This document shows positions 45,974 to 55,264 of a DNA stretch of 64,000 nt, in pieces; position 1 is the first letter of the stretch, and every line of letters starts with the position of its first letter. The stretch lies in assembly GCA_017889585.1 (NCBI GenBank), contig JAGFZX010000025.1, positions 1-64,000 on the forward strand, in the 5' to 3' direction. Source of the DNA: Bacillota bacterium (GTDB lineage: Bacteria; Bacillota; Negativicutes; DSM-13327). Position numbers and translations under genes: made by a program. Below the pieces are notes generated by a model, which did no database searches, had not been told where the DNA came from, and worked only from the letters and a program-made list of their open reading frames with translations.

Positions 45974-46082
45974 GCTATTCTCCTAAGTTCTTCTAGTTTT
46001 CCCCATGCCAAATATTTATTCCCAGTTCATTATTAATTCTGTCCAAAAGCTAAAAAACCTCCACCGAATAAAAAGAAATCGA

Positions 46083-46121
46083 GGTCAGGTTTGACTTATT
46101 GAAAATAAGTCAAACCTGACC
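46083..46121. repeat. REP-like palindrome, left copy
   Basis: 18-bp perfect arms (46083-46100 with 46104-46121) around GAA. The arm contains GTCAGGTTTGACTTATT, shared with the copy at 46469. Such GTCAGG-type palindromes occur beside REP-associated tyrosine transposases; no transposase is present here. Confidence 0.85.
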
Positions 46122-46132
46122 CCAAAATCCCT

Positions 46133-46402
46133 TTACGATGTAATATCAACAGCGATAGTGTTAAGATTAGCTATAACAAATACATCCAATATATCTTTAA
46201 TGTCTTTAGGTAACAATACATTATGGCGTACACCTACATCGTTTAAGGTAGCTTGAAGTCCAGCTTGGAAACCGGGAGTTAATAGCACGGATGTATTGGG
46301 AGAAATTATATTACTTAAGTTCCTATACAAAAAAACTTCTACTGCATCGCCAATGTCAGGAGGTATCTCCGAATTAGCCTCCCGTAGTAATATCTTATCC
46401 AT
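46133..46402 (-). CDS. Hypothetical 89-aa protein between two REP-like palindromes
   Basis: ATG at 46402 with GGTAGGTG 5-6 nt upstream. The protein is of ordinary composition and has no membrane segment. It contains hydrophobic helices (AVEVFLYRNLSNII, DILDVFVIANLNTIAVDI). I recognise no family. It is the only gene between the palindromes, which suggests arrival as one cassette. Confidence 0.55.
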   Translation of the reverse strand: MDKILLREANSEIPPDIGDAVEVFLYRNLSNIISPNTSVLLTPGFQAGLQATLNDVGVRHNVLLPKDIKDILDVFVIANLNTIAVDITS

Positions 46403-46468
46403 CTATGCACCTACCCCACTCATAATATCTACTATATGATGCTAGAATCCTTGCGGTGCAAAGTAACA

Positions 46469-46550
46469 GGGTCAGGTTTGACTTATTAAAAATTGACTTA
46501 TTTCCGCAGTGGAAATAAGTCAATTTTTTTCAATAAGTCAAGCCTGCCCC
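46469..46550. repeat. REP-like nested palindrome, right copy
   Basis: Outer arms 46469-46487 and 46532-46550 (three mismatches) enclose an inner perfect 18-bp stem (46488-46505 with 46511-46528, loop GCAGT). Both stems carry GACTTATT. It ends ten bases before the livK stop codon and may also act as its terminator. Confidence 0.85.
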
Positions 46551-46559
46551 CCAAAGTTT

Positions 46560-47726
46560 CTACGGTTTAACAGTAGCCTTAAACATTTGCTTGCCATCTT
46601 TCATTTCAATAATAACTGCATTCTTTACAGCATCATGAGTAGCATTCAGGGTAGTTGTTCCTGTGATTGCTGGATAATCTTTCGTTACTGTCAAGGCTTC
46701 ACGAATTTTTTCGGGCTCAACACTATTTGCACGTTTGATGGCGTCAATCAGCAGATTTGTGCCATCATAGCTAAGTACAGCCATGGCATCTGGTACTTGC
46801 CCATACTCTTTTTTGTAGGCTTCTACAAAAGACTGGGAAGCAGGACTTGTGTCTTCCGCAGAGTAATGATTGGTGAAATAGGTATTATTCAGAGCTGCCG
46901 CCCCCGCAATTTCTACTAATTTAGGCGAATCCCAACCGTCGCCACCAACGATTGGCACAGTAATACCTAGTTCACGAGCTTGCTTAACAATTTTACCTAC
47001 CTCTTCATAATAACCAGGAACATAAATGATTTCAGGATTTAGTGCTTTTACCTTCGTCAGGACTGTTTTGAAATCTTGGTCTTTTTGCAAATATGCTTCT
47101 TCAGCTAAAACACTACCGCCGCCTTTTGTGAAAGCATCTTTGAAGAAAGCGGCGAGTCCCTTGCTATAATCACTACTACTATCAACTAACATAACAGCTT
47201 TGCTTAGTTTTAAGGTATTCATTACAAAATTTGCCCCAACAGTTCCTTGGAAAGGATCGAGAAAGCATACACGAAAAGTATAGTCTTTTACCTTACCAGT
47301 TTTCTCGTCCACGGTTACCTTTGGATTGGTAGCACCGATTGCGATATATGGAAGTTTTGTAGCTTCTGCCACACTAGAAGTTGCGATAGCATTGGAACTA
47401 GAAAAAATGCCCGTTACCGCTACCACTTTATCTTGTGTTGCCAGTTTTGTCATGGCATTGGCTGATTCAGAAGGTTCACTTTTATTATCAGCAATCACTG
47501 CTTGGATTTGCTTACCAAGTATACCGCCTTTGGCATTAGCCTCTTTAATTGCCATTTTGGCACCGTTAGCAGAAGAGGTACCAAAAGTTGCATTACCACC
47601 AGTCATTTCATTAAGAATACCAATTTTGATATCCTTGGAAGCTGAATTTCCACAACCAGTCGCAAGACCTGCCATTAATACTATCAGTATGGATACAACT
47701 ACTAACTTATAAGTGCTTTTACTCAT
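46560..47726 (-). CDS. Orphan LivK-type ABC substrate-binding lipoprotein
   Basis: 388 residues. A signal peptide ends in the lipobox LATGC; the mature part is a type I periplasmic binding fold (IKIGILNEMTGGNATFGTSSANGAKMAIKEANAKGG; YLQKDQDFKTVLTKVKALNPEIIYVPGYYEE). Family members bind branched-chain amino acids, amides or other amino acids for LivHMGF permeases, which are absent here. A tandem glycine riboswitch with a terminator lies in the leader, so glycine is the most likely controlling signal and perhaps the ligand (inference). Confidence 0.92.
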   Translation of the reverse strand: MSKSTYKLVVVSILIVLMAGLATGCGNSASKDIKIGILNEMTGGNATFGTSSANGAKMAIKEANAKGGILGKQIQAVIADNKSEPSESANAMTKLATQDKVVAVTGIFSSSNAIATSSVAEATKLPYIAIGATNPKVTVDEKTGKVKDYTFRVCFLDPFQGTVGANFVMNTLKLSKAVMLVDSSSDYSKGLAAFFKDAFTKGGGSVLAEEAYLQKDQDFKTVLTKVKALNPEIIYVPGYYEEVGKIVKQARELGITVPIVGGDGWDSPKLVEIAGAAALNNTYFTNHYSAEDTSPASQSFVEAYKKEYGQVPDAMAVLSYDGTNLLIDAIKRANSVEPEKIREALTVTKDYPAITGTTTLNATHDAVKNAVIIEMKDGKQMFKATVKP

Positions 47727-47927
47727 TACAATTTTCTCTCCTTTTTTATATCATTTTAACTGCTTTGATTTGCATCCTTCGACGTACTTTCTGATTCTTC
47801 ATATCATATAAATGGCACAAATCAGATTACATGAAAGCTCTCTCTACGTTATATACAAAATATTCTTTTAAGGCGTGTTCATGCTATTCCCTCATTCTTT
47901 ACAGAATAAGGTCTATATAACATAAAA

Positions 47928-47954
47928 GAGTCAAATCACATAATGATTTGACTC
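47928..47954 (-). terminator. Riboswitch-associated intrinsic terminator in the livK leader
   Basis: GAGTCAAATCA/TGATTTGACTC perfect 11-bp stem, followed by TTTT on the minus strand. It lies between the glycine aptamers and the livK start, the expected place for conditional termination. Confidence 0.82.
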
Positions 47955-48035
47955 TGGATAAACAAATAGCAAACACCATCAGGTGCTTCCTGTATCATAA
48001 TATAAAGTATATATATCCCTTGATATTATGATTTT

Positions 48036-48208
48036 GTCTCTGTCCTTTTGCCTGAGAGCTTTGCCAACAAATTTAATTTGCTGTATTTCACCTTCGGCGC
48101 CCTATGTGAGGGTCTCTCCAGAGTCCTGTCCATTTACGATTCTACTCGGTACCCGAGTGCCTGAGAGTGTTATTCCTTCGGCGAGCTATTTTAGCCTCTC
48201 TCTCGTAA
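48036..48208 (-). ncRNA. Tandem glycine riboswitch (gcvT type) upstream of livK
   Basis: Read on the minus strand, two aptamers appear. The first holds GAGAGAGGC, CGCCGAAGGA and CTCTCAGGCA. The second, after the short linker near GGACAGGACTC, holds GGAGAGACC, CGCCGAAGGTG, CTCTCAGGCA and GGACAGAG. These are the conserved glycine-binding blocks. A strong promoter lies just upstream and a terminator downstream. The gap 47727-48472 holds nothing else except the coding-like tail at 48288. Confidence 0.95.
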
Positions 48209-48262
48209 ACTTCATTCAGATAAACATATGTAGTTTTAGAAAGTACATTGAAAGTAATTCTT

Positions 48263-48291
48263 ATTATAAAACAATATGTAAAATTATTCAA
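48263..48291 (-). promoter_or_regulatory. Housekeeping promoter of the glycine riboswitch/livK transcript
   Basis: Minus-strand TTGAAT (48291-48286), 17-bp spacer, TATAAT (48268-48263). Transcription would start about 48 bp before the first aptamer. Confidence 0.8.
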
Positions 48292-48440
48292 TGGTAAACT
48301 TTGAAATTAGGAAATTCATTTTTGATGGCAGTATTGATTAATGCTGAAATAATACTTTGTCCATGCTGTTGTCCAGTTACGATTAGGCCTTGTAGTCTAA
48401 TATAGCCATCGGAGCCTTCCCACAAAACGTCGGAAGGCCT
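48288..48440 (-). pseudogene. Coding-like C-terminal fragment, family unknown
   Basis: An open frame of 50 codons without a plausible start reads DVLWEGSDGYIRLQGLIV near its beginning and ends FPNFKVYH. A stop (48441-48443) precedes it. Composition is protein-like. Its stop codon overlaps the -35 of the livK promoter. It lies just after the last exopolysaccharide gene and may be the 3' end of a deleted gene. Confidence 0.35.
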
Positions 48441-48472
48441 CTAAACTATCGAAACGATTGAAGAGATTATAA

Positions 48473-50494
48473 CTACTGTTTATTTATCACTCTCTGATAT
48501 GTTTCGGCTATGACCATGCACATTCTTTCTTCAGTGAACATTTTCTGAAACCGTTCATACCCCGCTTTGCTGTATTGTCGAGCTCTGTTGGGTTCTTTCA
48601 GATATGTGATTATTGCCGATCCAATAGCCTGAGAATTAGCTGGTTCTGCAAGGATAGCGGTTACATCCTCTTGAACCACTTCACATAAGCCTCCAACTCT
48701 TGTTGCAATTAAAGGCTTTTCTAATGCCATGGCCTCTATAGCAACATATCCGAAAGATTCATAAAGAGAGGGAATGAGAATAATATCCATTTCTCTCATA
48801 TGACATTCAGCATCACTAACATCGCCATAAAAGAATACCCTCTCCTGTATTTGCAAAGCATCTGCTGTTTCCACCAACTTGGCTCTGTCAGGACCATCCC
48901 CAAATAAATGCAATGATACATCATATTGTTGCTCTAAAACATAGGTTAACGCCTCAACAGCGTAGATCTGCCCCTTTTCCTTTCGAAGCATTCCAAAAAC
49001 GCCAATTCTGGTCATTTGTTTGTCTGCTTTTTCTACTCCCTTAGCTAACAAACATGAGTTTACAGCCACTTTCGTAACGCCATTGTGATTTACCTGCCAG
49101 TACCTCGGTATTCTCTTTATCTTTGCTTGATAAGCATTAGCCGTATACAAGGACTCAAACAGAAAGTAATCGGTCCAGCTAAACAATGCCTTCTCTATGG
49201 CCGTATATAGGCCATTGCCTAGGCGGCTAAACATATTATGGGCTGTTCCTCCATGGGGTGTGTAGATAGTCTTAATTCCAAATAAGTGTCCCAAAATTCG
49301 GGCGTAAAAACCACCCTTTGCGCCATGACCTCCCACTAGCGGAGTTAAAAAGCTTTTTAGTAATGCTACCTGATCATAGTGCTTTGTCATATGCTGCTGT
49401 GCTCCTAATACCAGTTCCTGCCCCAACGCAGGATTGAGTAATAGTTCTCTAACACCTGCGGCGAATATGACTGGATCATCGGCGATCAATAGATGCTGTC
49501 GATCATGGAGTCCCGTTCCCAGAGCCCCTACTGTAGTAGAAACAACAGGTAGACCGTTAATTATTGCATCAACCACTTTTAACTTGATTCCCGCTCCGTG
49601 TAACATGGGATTTATAAATAGGGAACTTGCTTCATACAATGGACCCAATTCTGCCGGGCTATTACAAAATGTTACTCCTGGTATCATCGCCAGTCGCTCA
49701 TACCAATTACCCTCCTCACCTCGGCTGTTACCTGCAACAATAAGCTCATAACCATGAATATCTGTCAAATTCGGGTGAACCCATTTCAAGTACCAATCTA
49801 CTGCCTCCCGGTTATTTACCATAAACAAGGATCCAATGAATAGAACCTTGCGGGCAACCTTACTAGTTTCACGACTCATTCTTTGCGGGAGGGGCGGCGG
49901 CAGATGAATGGCATTCTTATCTGGAAACTGACTTGCAAAATAATCAAACTCCGCTAGAGAAATTAACATTACATTATTAACCTTAGCGGTAACAAGAGAC
50001 TTTAACTTACCGCATTTGAGAGACTCTAACCAATAATAGAGTTTGCGCATTCCAATACTTGCGCTATTGCTTAATTCTTTGAGATACTTTTCTTCATCAT
50101 TATGGACCCTAAGTACGATTTCTCCCACACGTAGTGAAGTGTTATCCAAAATACTGAGACTATATTCACTTTCTAGCAGTACAATATCATAATACAGCTG
50201 CAGGGGTAGTTCTTTTAACATACTTCTCGACTTAACCTGTAACGGTTCCATGGACAACAAGTCAATAAGCCTAATTTTACGCTGGCAGATGATAACGCTG
50301 CCGCTCACTATATTTCCTACAATAGCCAGATCCTCATCACAAGGTTGTTCCTTGACTGTCGCTACTAAATCAATGTAAAAACCCAACTGTTTTAACGCCA
50401 ATATCCGACCCCAGATGTCCATTCGTGCCCCGTGGTTGGTAGGATAAGGGAAATCCGATGCAACAATGAGTATCTTCTTACCTACAAAATCCAT
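48473..50494 (-). CDS. Chimeric double glycosyltransferase (GT4 fused to N-truncated GT4)
   Basis: 673 residues. Residues 1-385 are a complete GT4-like enzyme (KILIVASDFPYPTNHGARMD; KVLFIGSL; NPMLHGAGIKLKVVDAIINGLPVVST). From about residue 387 a second GT4 begins in mid-domain: GGHGAKGGFYARILGHLFGIKTIYTPHGG, then IGVFGMLRKEKGQ and PSLYESFGYVAIEAMALEKPLIATRVGG. The second unit has about 285 residues, lacking roughly the first 85 of a normal GT4. The join suggests a deletion that fused two neighbouring genes. It is the last gene of the polysaccharide cluster. Confidence 0.85.
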   Translation of the reverse strand: MDFVGKKILIVASDFPYPTNHGARMDIWGRILALKQLGFYIDLVATVKEQPCDEDLAIVGNIVSGSVIICQRKIRLIDLLSMEPLQVKSRSMLKELPLQLYYDIVLLESEYSLSILDNTSLRVGEIVLRVHNDEEKYLKELSNSASIGMRKLYYWLESLKCGKLKSLVTAKVNNVMLISLAEFDYFASQFPDKNAIHLPPPLPQRMSRETSKVARKVLFIGSLFMVNNREAVDWYLKWVHPNLTDIHGYELIVAGNSRGEEGNWYERLAMIPGVTFCNSPAELGPLYEASSLFINPMLHGAGIKLKVVDAIINGLPVVSTTVGALGTGLHDRQHLLIADDPVIFAAGVRELLLNPALGQELVLGAQQHMTKHYDQVALLKSFLTPLVGGHGAKGGFYARILGHLFGIKTIYTPHGGTAHNMFSRLGNGLYTAIEKALFSWTDYFLFESLYTANAYQAKIKRIPRYWQVNHNGVTKVAVNSCLLAKGVEKADKQMTRIGVFGMLRKEKGQIYAVEALTYVLEQQYDVSLHLFGDGPDRAKLVETADALQIQERVFFYGDVSDAECHMREMDIILIPSLYESFGYVAIEAMALEKPLIATRVGGLCEVVQEDVTAILAEPANSQAIGSAIITYLKEPNRARQYSKAGYERFQKMFTEERMCMVIAETYQRVINKQ

Positions 50495-50515
50495 CGTTAG
50501 CCTCCATTATCTGTT

Positions 50516-51925
50516 TTATTGGACGAGAGCTCCGATCCGAAGAATACCACCAAATGGGGAATATTGAAGAAAATAGAAAGCCGAAATAACTGCAATTACA
50601 GAACCAATCCAAATGATCTTCCAATAATCATTCACGCTTTCCAAAAAAATCATCACGACTATGCAGGTTATCCATAGCCACATACTATAAAGACGTGGAA
50701 TGGGCCAACCAAAAATATAGGTAATCAGCAGAAGAAATAGGAATGGCATTATATAGCCAAATACAAGGATAGCCGTTTTTTCACCCTTATTAAGCCTGCC
50801 ACTAATAAGATAGTATAGGCCCACTAAGGACATTAACAAAAAAAAATGTAAATATACAAATCCAGAAAAGTTAAGCCACTCGGTCACCGACCATAAATAA
50901 AAATCCTCCCCTTTGCCTGGCTGACCAAGAAACATAAAATATACGACTCGCAGTAACATCCGCACCGAGCTGGGGGCGCTACTCTCCCAAAGATGGGGCC
51001 CATCCTCCTGATATAGCTCAGCCAGTACATACTGTATTTCATTACCCAAGGTAAACCCCAAAATCGATATAGATACCAACCCTATCAGTATCGTCAGCTT
51101 TTGCCACCGATAGGAGTTCGAATAATAATAAATAGCCGCTGTCACTACCAAGATGCCAAAAGCATAATTACGAAAATATAATAGAATCCCGCACAATATG
51201 ATAGTGATAATCTTCCGAACCAATGACAACTTGCCAGGTGGATCCCATGCCGCTGTAATGATATATGCTAGACCGATGATGAGTGTTGCGATGATATTAT
51301 CGCGTAATAGATTTGTTACTCCAACCAAATATCCGGGATATAAGTTGTATGCTAGTACTGAATAAAAAGCAAAGGCAGGACTTAGAAATCGGTTGGCTAT
51401 CCCATACAGCAAATAAATTGCTACAACACTGAAATTCATTTTTAGTAGTACTAATGTGATAACATTATCCCCATACAACAGCATCATGATTGTATTCAAT
51501 ACGTTAAATGCATTATAAGGACCATATGTTCCATCATTAGACAAACTGCCCGACATCCACAAATCCCGCCCCGCATTTGTGACAACAAGATCGGCTAATT
51601 GTTTGGATTCATAATAATACTCACTAAGATCATAGTACTCGTGCTTAACTCCTACCGCTCCGTAGAGCATGCCATCACAATAGCCAAGAGCCACCGCATT
51701 GATATACTGAAAATAGGCAACTACGGCAAATAACAATGTTAGCCCAATACCACACCATAGAATATCTGTCTGAAATCTCATTTGCCGATAAAGAAAAGAG
51801 TTAAGCACCACTAAGCCTGTTAGAACGAAGAGATGCTGAATACCCCCATCAGTCAGACCTGCGAGCACATGGGAGGCAAGCCATCCTAAAAGCAATACTG
51901 TACACGGTTTGGATGTGTATACCAT
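50516..51925 (-). CDS. Polytopic membrane protein, candidate polysaccharide polymerase (Wzy-like)
   Basis: 469 residues with about 11-12 membrane helices and a large outer loop near residues 80-135. No sequence motif identifies the family, which is normal for Wzy proteins. Its position among glycosyltransferases and a Wzx flippase suggests polymerisation of repeat units. A GT-C glycosyltransferase is the alternative. Confidence 0.6.
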   Translation of the reverse strand: MVYTSKPCTVLLLGWLASHVLAGLTDGGIQHLFVLTGLVVLNSFLYRQMRFQTDILWCGIGLTLLFAVVAYFQYINAVALGYCDGMLYGAVGVKHEYYDLSEYYYESKQLADLVVTNAGRDLWMSGSLSNDGTYGPYNAFNVLNTIMMLLYGDNVITLVLLKMNFSVVAIYLLYGIANRFLSPAFAFYSVLAYNLYPGYLVGVTNLLRDNIIATLIIGLAYIITAAWDPPGKLSLVRKIITIILCGILLYFRNYAFGILVVTAAIYYYSNSYRWQKLTILIGLVSISILGFTLGNEIQYVLAELYQEDGPHLWESSAPSSVRMLLRVVYFMFLGQPGKGEDFYLWSVTEWLNFSGFVYLHFFLLMSLVGLYYLISGRLNKGEKTAILVFGYIMPFLFLLLITYIFGWPIPRLYSMWLWITCIVVMIFLESVNDYWKIIWIGSVIAVISAFYFLQYSPFGGILRIGALVQ

Positions 51926-51947
51926 CTTCCATCTATCCTTTCCTGTG

Positions 51948-53105
51948 CTACAAATAGCTGCCTGGAAACAGATTATTCATAATTACTTTCCACCTACTTT
52001 CCCAGGACATCCCACTTGCTTGTTTTTTTAATGCCTCTTTTTGTAAAGCCCCCCCTTGAAGGGCTACTACTATTTGTGCCGCAAACTGTTCTGCATTTGT
52101 TGCGAGTAGTACCGGGTCTCCCAATTGCCGAAACTCAAGAGTATCAGTTGCCACAACAGGTAAACCCGAGGCAGTATACTCATAGTATTTAACCGGATTT
52201 ATGGCATCACTAAACTTGCTTTGTTCAAAAGGTATTATGCCAACATCAGCATACTGTAAATATGTTGGTACCAATTGAGGCGACCGCTCCCCTAAAATGT
52301 GGATATTTTTTGCACTCCGTAATTGATCTACATTGATCCCCCTACGGCCAATAATCACGAAACTGATATCAGGTAAAAGTCCTGCAACGCTCTTCAGTAG
52401 GTTCACATCAAACCAATGATCGATCATACCAATAAAGATGGCAATTGGCCGAGATATCCCCTTCAGATCCGGTGGTTCCTTCTGAGAAGTAGCGCCCTGG
52501 AATTTACGTAAATCCACACCATTTGGTACTCTGAGGAGATTATTGATCCCCATTTCTCGCCACTCACGTTCCAGAGAATAACTTGTTACCACCACAAGAT
52601 CGGCCTCTTGGGCTAGTTTTCGCTGCTGTTTTAACAGACGATGGTTAAAGCCTTTCAGGTCCTGATTTCTATCAGCAATCCGTAAAACATGTTTTGCGAA
52701 AGGATATTTGGCAAACAATTCACCGAATTCTGGGTTATCGATCCAAACAATACTTGGCTTCATATCGATGCTAGCTTTTTTGAGGGCCTTCTCCAAATTG
52801 CCAAAGGATAATTGTAACCACCAATTAGGTACTTTCTTGGAGGGAACCAGACTCCACGGAACATATTCCCATAACATCCCATTTTCTTCCCATCTTCCCC
52901 CATCCTTATGAATGGCAATGCGCTCACCATAAAGCCGGGAATCAGCCGCAAATAACCGGTGCAATGGTGTAATAGGGCTACTGATAAACAGTACCTGCCA
53001 GCCCTGATTCGTAAACTGACTAGCATAACCATGGCTGCCTACAGGTGCCGTTGTCCTCCAATGTTTTGGCGAACCCCATAATACTGATCGATTGTATTCC
53101 ATCAT
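51948..53105 (-). CDS. Glycosyltransferase, GT4 family
   Basis: Start at the ATG at 53105 (GGGGTGATC upstream; a second ATG follows at 53102), which lies just after the preceding stop. GT-B features: RVPNGVDLRKFQ hinge, IAIFIGMIDHWFDVNLL, and PFEQSKFSDAINPVKYYEYTASGLPVVATD with the E-x7-E-type acidic pattern. It likely adds a sugar to the lipid-linked repeat unit. Confidence 0.85.
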   Translation of the reverse strand: MMEYNRSVLWGSPKHWRTTAPVGSHGYASQFTNQGWQVLFISSPITPLHRLFAADSRLYGERIAIHKDGGRWEENGMLWEYVPWSLVPSKKVPNWWLQLSFGNLEKALKKASIDMKPSIVWIDNPEFGELFAKYPFAKHVLRIADRNQDLKGFNHRLLKQQRKLAQEADLVVVTSYSLEREWREMGINNLLRVPNGVDLRKFQGATSQKEPPDLKGISRPIAIFIGMIDHWFDVNLLKSVAGLLPDISFVIIGRRGINVDQLRSAKNIHILGERSPQLVPTYLQYADVGIIPFEQSKFSDAINPVKYYEYTASGLPVVATDTLEFRQLGDPVLLATNAEQFAAQIVVALQGGALQKEALKKQASGMSWESRWKVIMNNLFPGSYL

Positions 53106-53107
53106 GA

Positions 53108-55249
53108 TCACCCCTTTATTAAACGCCCATATCCAGGAGAAAAGTATTTCCAACAATACTCCTGAGGTATTGAATTTCCGCCAAAATCAGTAATCACCAG
53201 CCCATCTTGAATAAAGCGAATTATCCGGTACACCGGCCGACCAAAACCATAGTGGACACCAGCAAAGCCCTCTGATCCAAAGGCTAAACATTGTGCATTA
53301 CTGCGATGACTAAGAGTAAACAACCCGGCAATGCCCTCCTCCCAACTATTCTGCTCCATCCCCCTCAATTGGGGTGTGAAATGTGCCTGGGTCGAACGAA
53401 AGCGATTTCGTTCTTTAGGTAAGGGAGTATATAAATAAGATCCTGGATCTCGGATGATATCAATAGAATTAACGCTTAACTCTATGGTCAATTGATCATT
53501 GTGAGCATGCCCACCACTCCCGCATCTTCCAATACCGCCACAACGTATTGCTAAATAGATGTCGGGGGACTTATATATATATATGCCGAACTCGGGATAA
53601 GCTAACGACCTAGGCTGACTTTTTAAACTTGTCTGCGATACTTTTATGGTGTAGCTGACATTATGGTTTGCCTCTTGGTAATAGTACCAACGTTCAGCTA
53701 ACCCCTCTCCAGTAACTCCTGCTGTAAATCGCTTAAAATCTTGTCTGCTCGTTTTATTATGATAGGAATCGACGCCCTTACCTCCAAGTAAATTCCGAAC
53801 TAAGCCAACTTCCGGCGTCTCCGCCATAAAACCCATGTCACCTCTAGAAAATAGCAATGCACCCAACCCTAACAAGTGGTCATGATTTAGGTTATTCTCA
53901 TCCCAATAGGTTTGATGAGGTTGCTCAGATGAATATCCGTCTAAATTGGCGTAGATCTTTATTGTTTCACTACATGTACGTTTACTATAGCATGGCCACA
54001 GTTTCACAAAACGGCCGCTATCATTATCACCGAATTGAGGAATATCTCCATTAGGTTTACGGATGTCCTGAACAAATTCTAAGGCCCTCTCCACCCTTTC
54101 CCAAAACCAGTCAGGAAATACTACTTGTTTGCTTCCAGTCAAGGCTAAACTATAAATGCAGCAGTAGAGCAACATTTCTGTCGACAGACAATGGTAACTT
54201 GTTGATGCCTCGAAGTTTGTTCCCTCTGCATTAAACTGATATTCCATTTCATTGATTATTTCATTTTTGGCAAATTCAAACCATTTGTTAACCTCATTAT
54301 CCTCAGGTAAGTAGGCTGCTGTAATAAAGAGACAAGCGATATTTGCTAGATAATGATTATTGCGGCCAGTCAATGAAAACTCCAAATTTTGAAAACAATG
54401 ACTCCCGTGTTCATAAATTGACCGTTCAAATACTTCCAAAAAACCATTGTTAAAAACTGCTCCCAATGATCGGAACAAATCAAATGCCACTAACCAATTA
54501 ACTAGCCGTATAGCCACATCCATGGTACTACACCAATTAACACCATATCGTGGAGGATTCGCAGCTAAAAAATCAAGAATTTGGTTTTGAAATTCATCCA
54601 AATAAACCTTTGATACACCAACATCACCAGACCTTACTGTTAGACCAAAAGCCCAGGCTAGCATAGGCAAATGTTGCATGCGTGCAAGTTCCCAGGGCAC
54701 TTTAATGTCAACGCCCGGTCTCTGGCCAAAAGTAACATTCTTATACCAAACTGCTGACTGCCACCGATAGCCTGATTTAAAATCCAGGTGCCAATCGATA
54801 GGCACATAGGTTTTATCTAACAAACTACCAATCCGTTCAGCTTCCTGCTGATTACTCTTATTAATTAAACTGAATGTACGGATAGCCCCTACTCTTGGCT
54901 CGCCACCTGCATGATATCGATAGCCTCCTAGTCCTCGGCACTCCATGCCATAGCTGACCTGTATCCAGCCAGACCCCAGCAAGTCAAAACGATGGGCAAT
55001 ATACTCTGCAGCGATACTGAGAATGACATCACGATAGGATTCTAGAATGTCCATCATCTCCGGCGTTCCATAAGGGAAAAGCTGGGTTAAACCCTTGGGA
55101 CAAAAGGAGTGACGATAGGTCATTCGCACCTTATCTACGTATTTGAGCCATAGCATAGCTATTTTGTGCCTAACCTTCCACACTGCATAGCAGTATATCT
55201 CCATGAAGGAATATTTACAAAGAATATGCAAATAATGCCTCACATTCAT
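53108..55249 (-). CDS. Heparinase II/III-family polysaccharide lyase
   Basis: 713 residues. An alpha/alpha-toroid N-terminal region (GRNNHYLANIACLF, FNAEGTNFEASTSYHCLSTEMLLY: catalytic Asn/His/Tyr region) is followed by a beta-sandwich heparinase domain (GSGGHAHNDQLTIELS, RDPGSYLYT). Genes like this within EPS clusters cleave uronic-acid polymers during synthesis or release. No signal peptide is clear, so the site of action is uncertain. GAGGTG precedes the start. Confidence 0.88.
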   Translation of the reverse strand: MNVRHYLHILCKYSFMEIYCYAVWKVRHKIAMLWLKYVDKVRMTYRHSFCPKGLTQLFPYGTPEMMDILESYRDVILSIAAEYIAHRFDLLGSGWIQVSYGMECRGLGGYRYHAGGEPRVGAIRTFSLINKSNQQEAERIGSLLDKTYVPIDWHLDFKSGYRWQSAVWYKNVTFGQRPGVDIKVPWELARMQHLPMLAWAFGLTVRSGDVGVSKVYLDEFQNQILDFLAANPPRYGVNWCSTMDVAIRLVNWLVAFDLFRSLGAVFNNGFLEVFERSIYEHGSHCFQNLEFSLTGRNNHYLANIACLFITAAYLPEDNEVNKWFEFAKNEIINEMEYQFNAEGTNFEASTSYHCLSTEMLLYCCIYSLALTGSKQVVFPDWFWERVERALEFVQDIRKPNGDIPQFGDNDSGRFVKLWPCYSKRTCSETIKIYANLDGYSSEQPHQTYWDENNLNHDHLLGLGALLFSRGDMGFMAETPEVGLVRNLLGGKGVDSYHNKTSRQDFKRFTAGVTGEGLAERWYYYQEANHNVSYTIKVSQTSLKSQPRSLAYPEFGIYIYKSPDIYLAIRCGGIGRCGSGGHAHNDQLTIELSVNSIDIIRDPGSYLYTPLPKERNRFRSTQAHFTPQLRGMEQNSWEEGIAGLFTLSHRSNAQCLAFGSEGFAGVHYGFGRPVYRIIRFIQDGLVITDFGGNSIPQEYCWKYFSPGYGRLIKG

Positions 55250-55264
55250 ACTATCACCTCAGCA

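Noticed and set aside
48028-48297. Plus-strand ORF of 89 codons
   Set aside because: It lies over the glycine riboswitch and its promoter; the sequence is explained by the conserved aptamers on the other strand.
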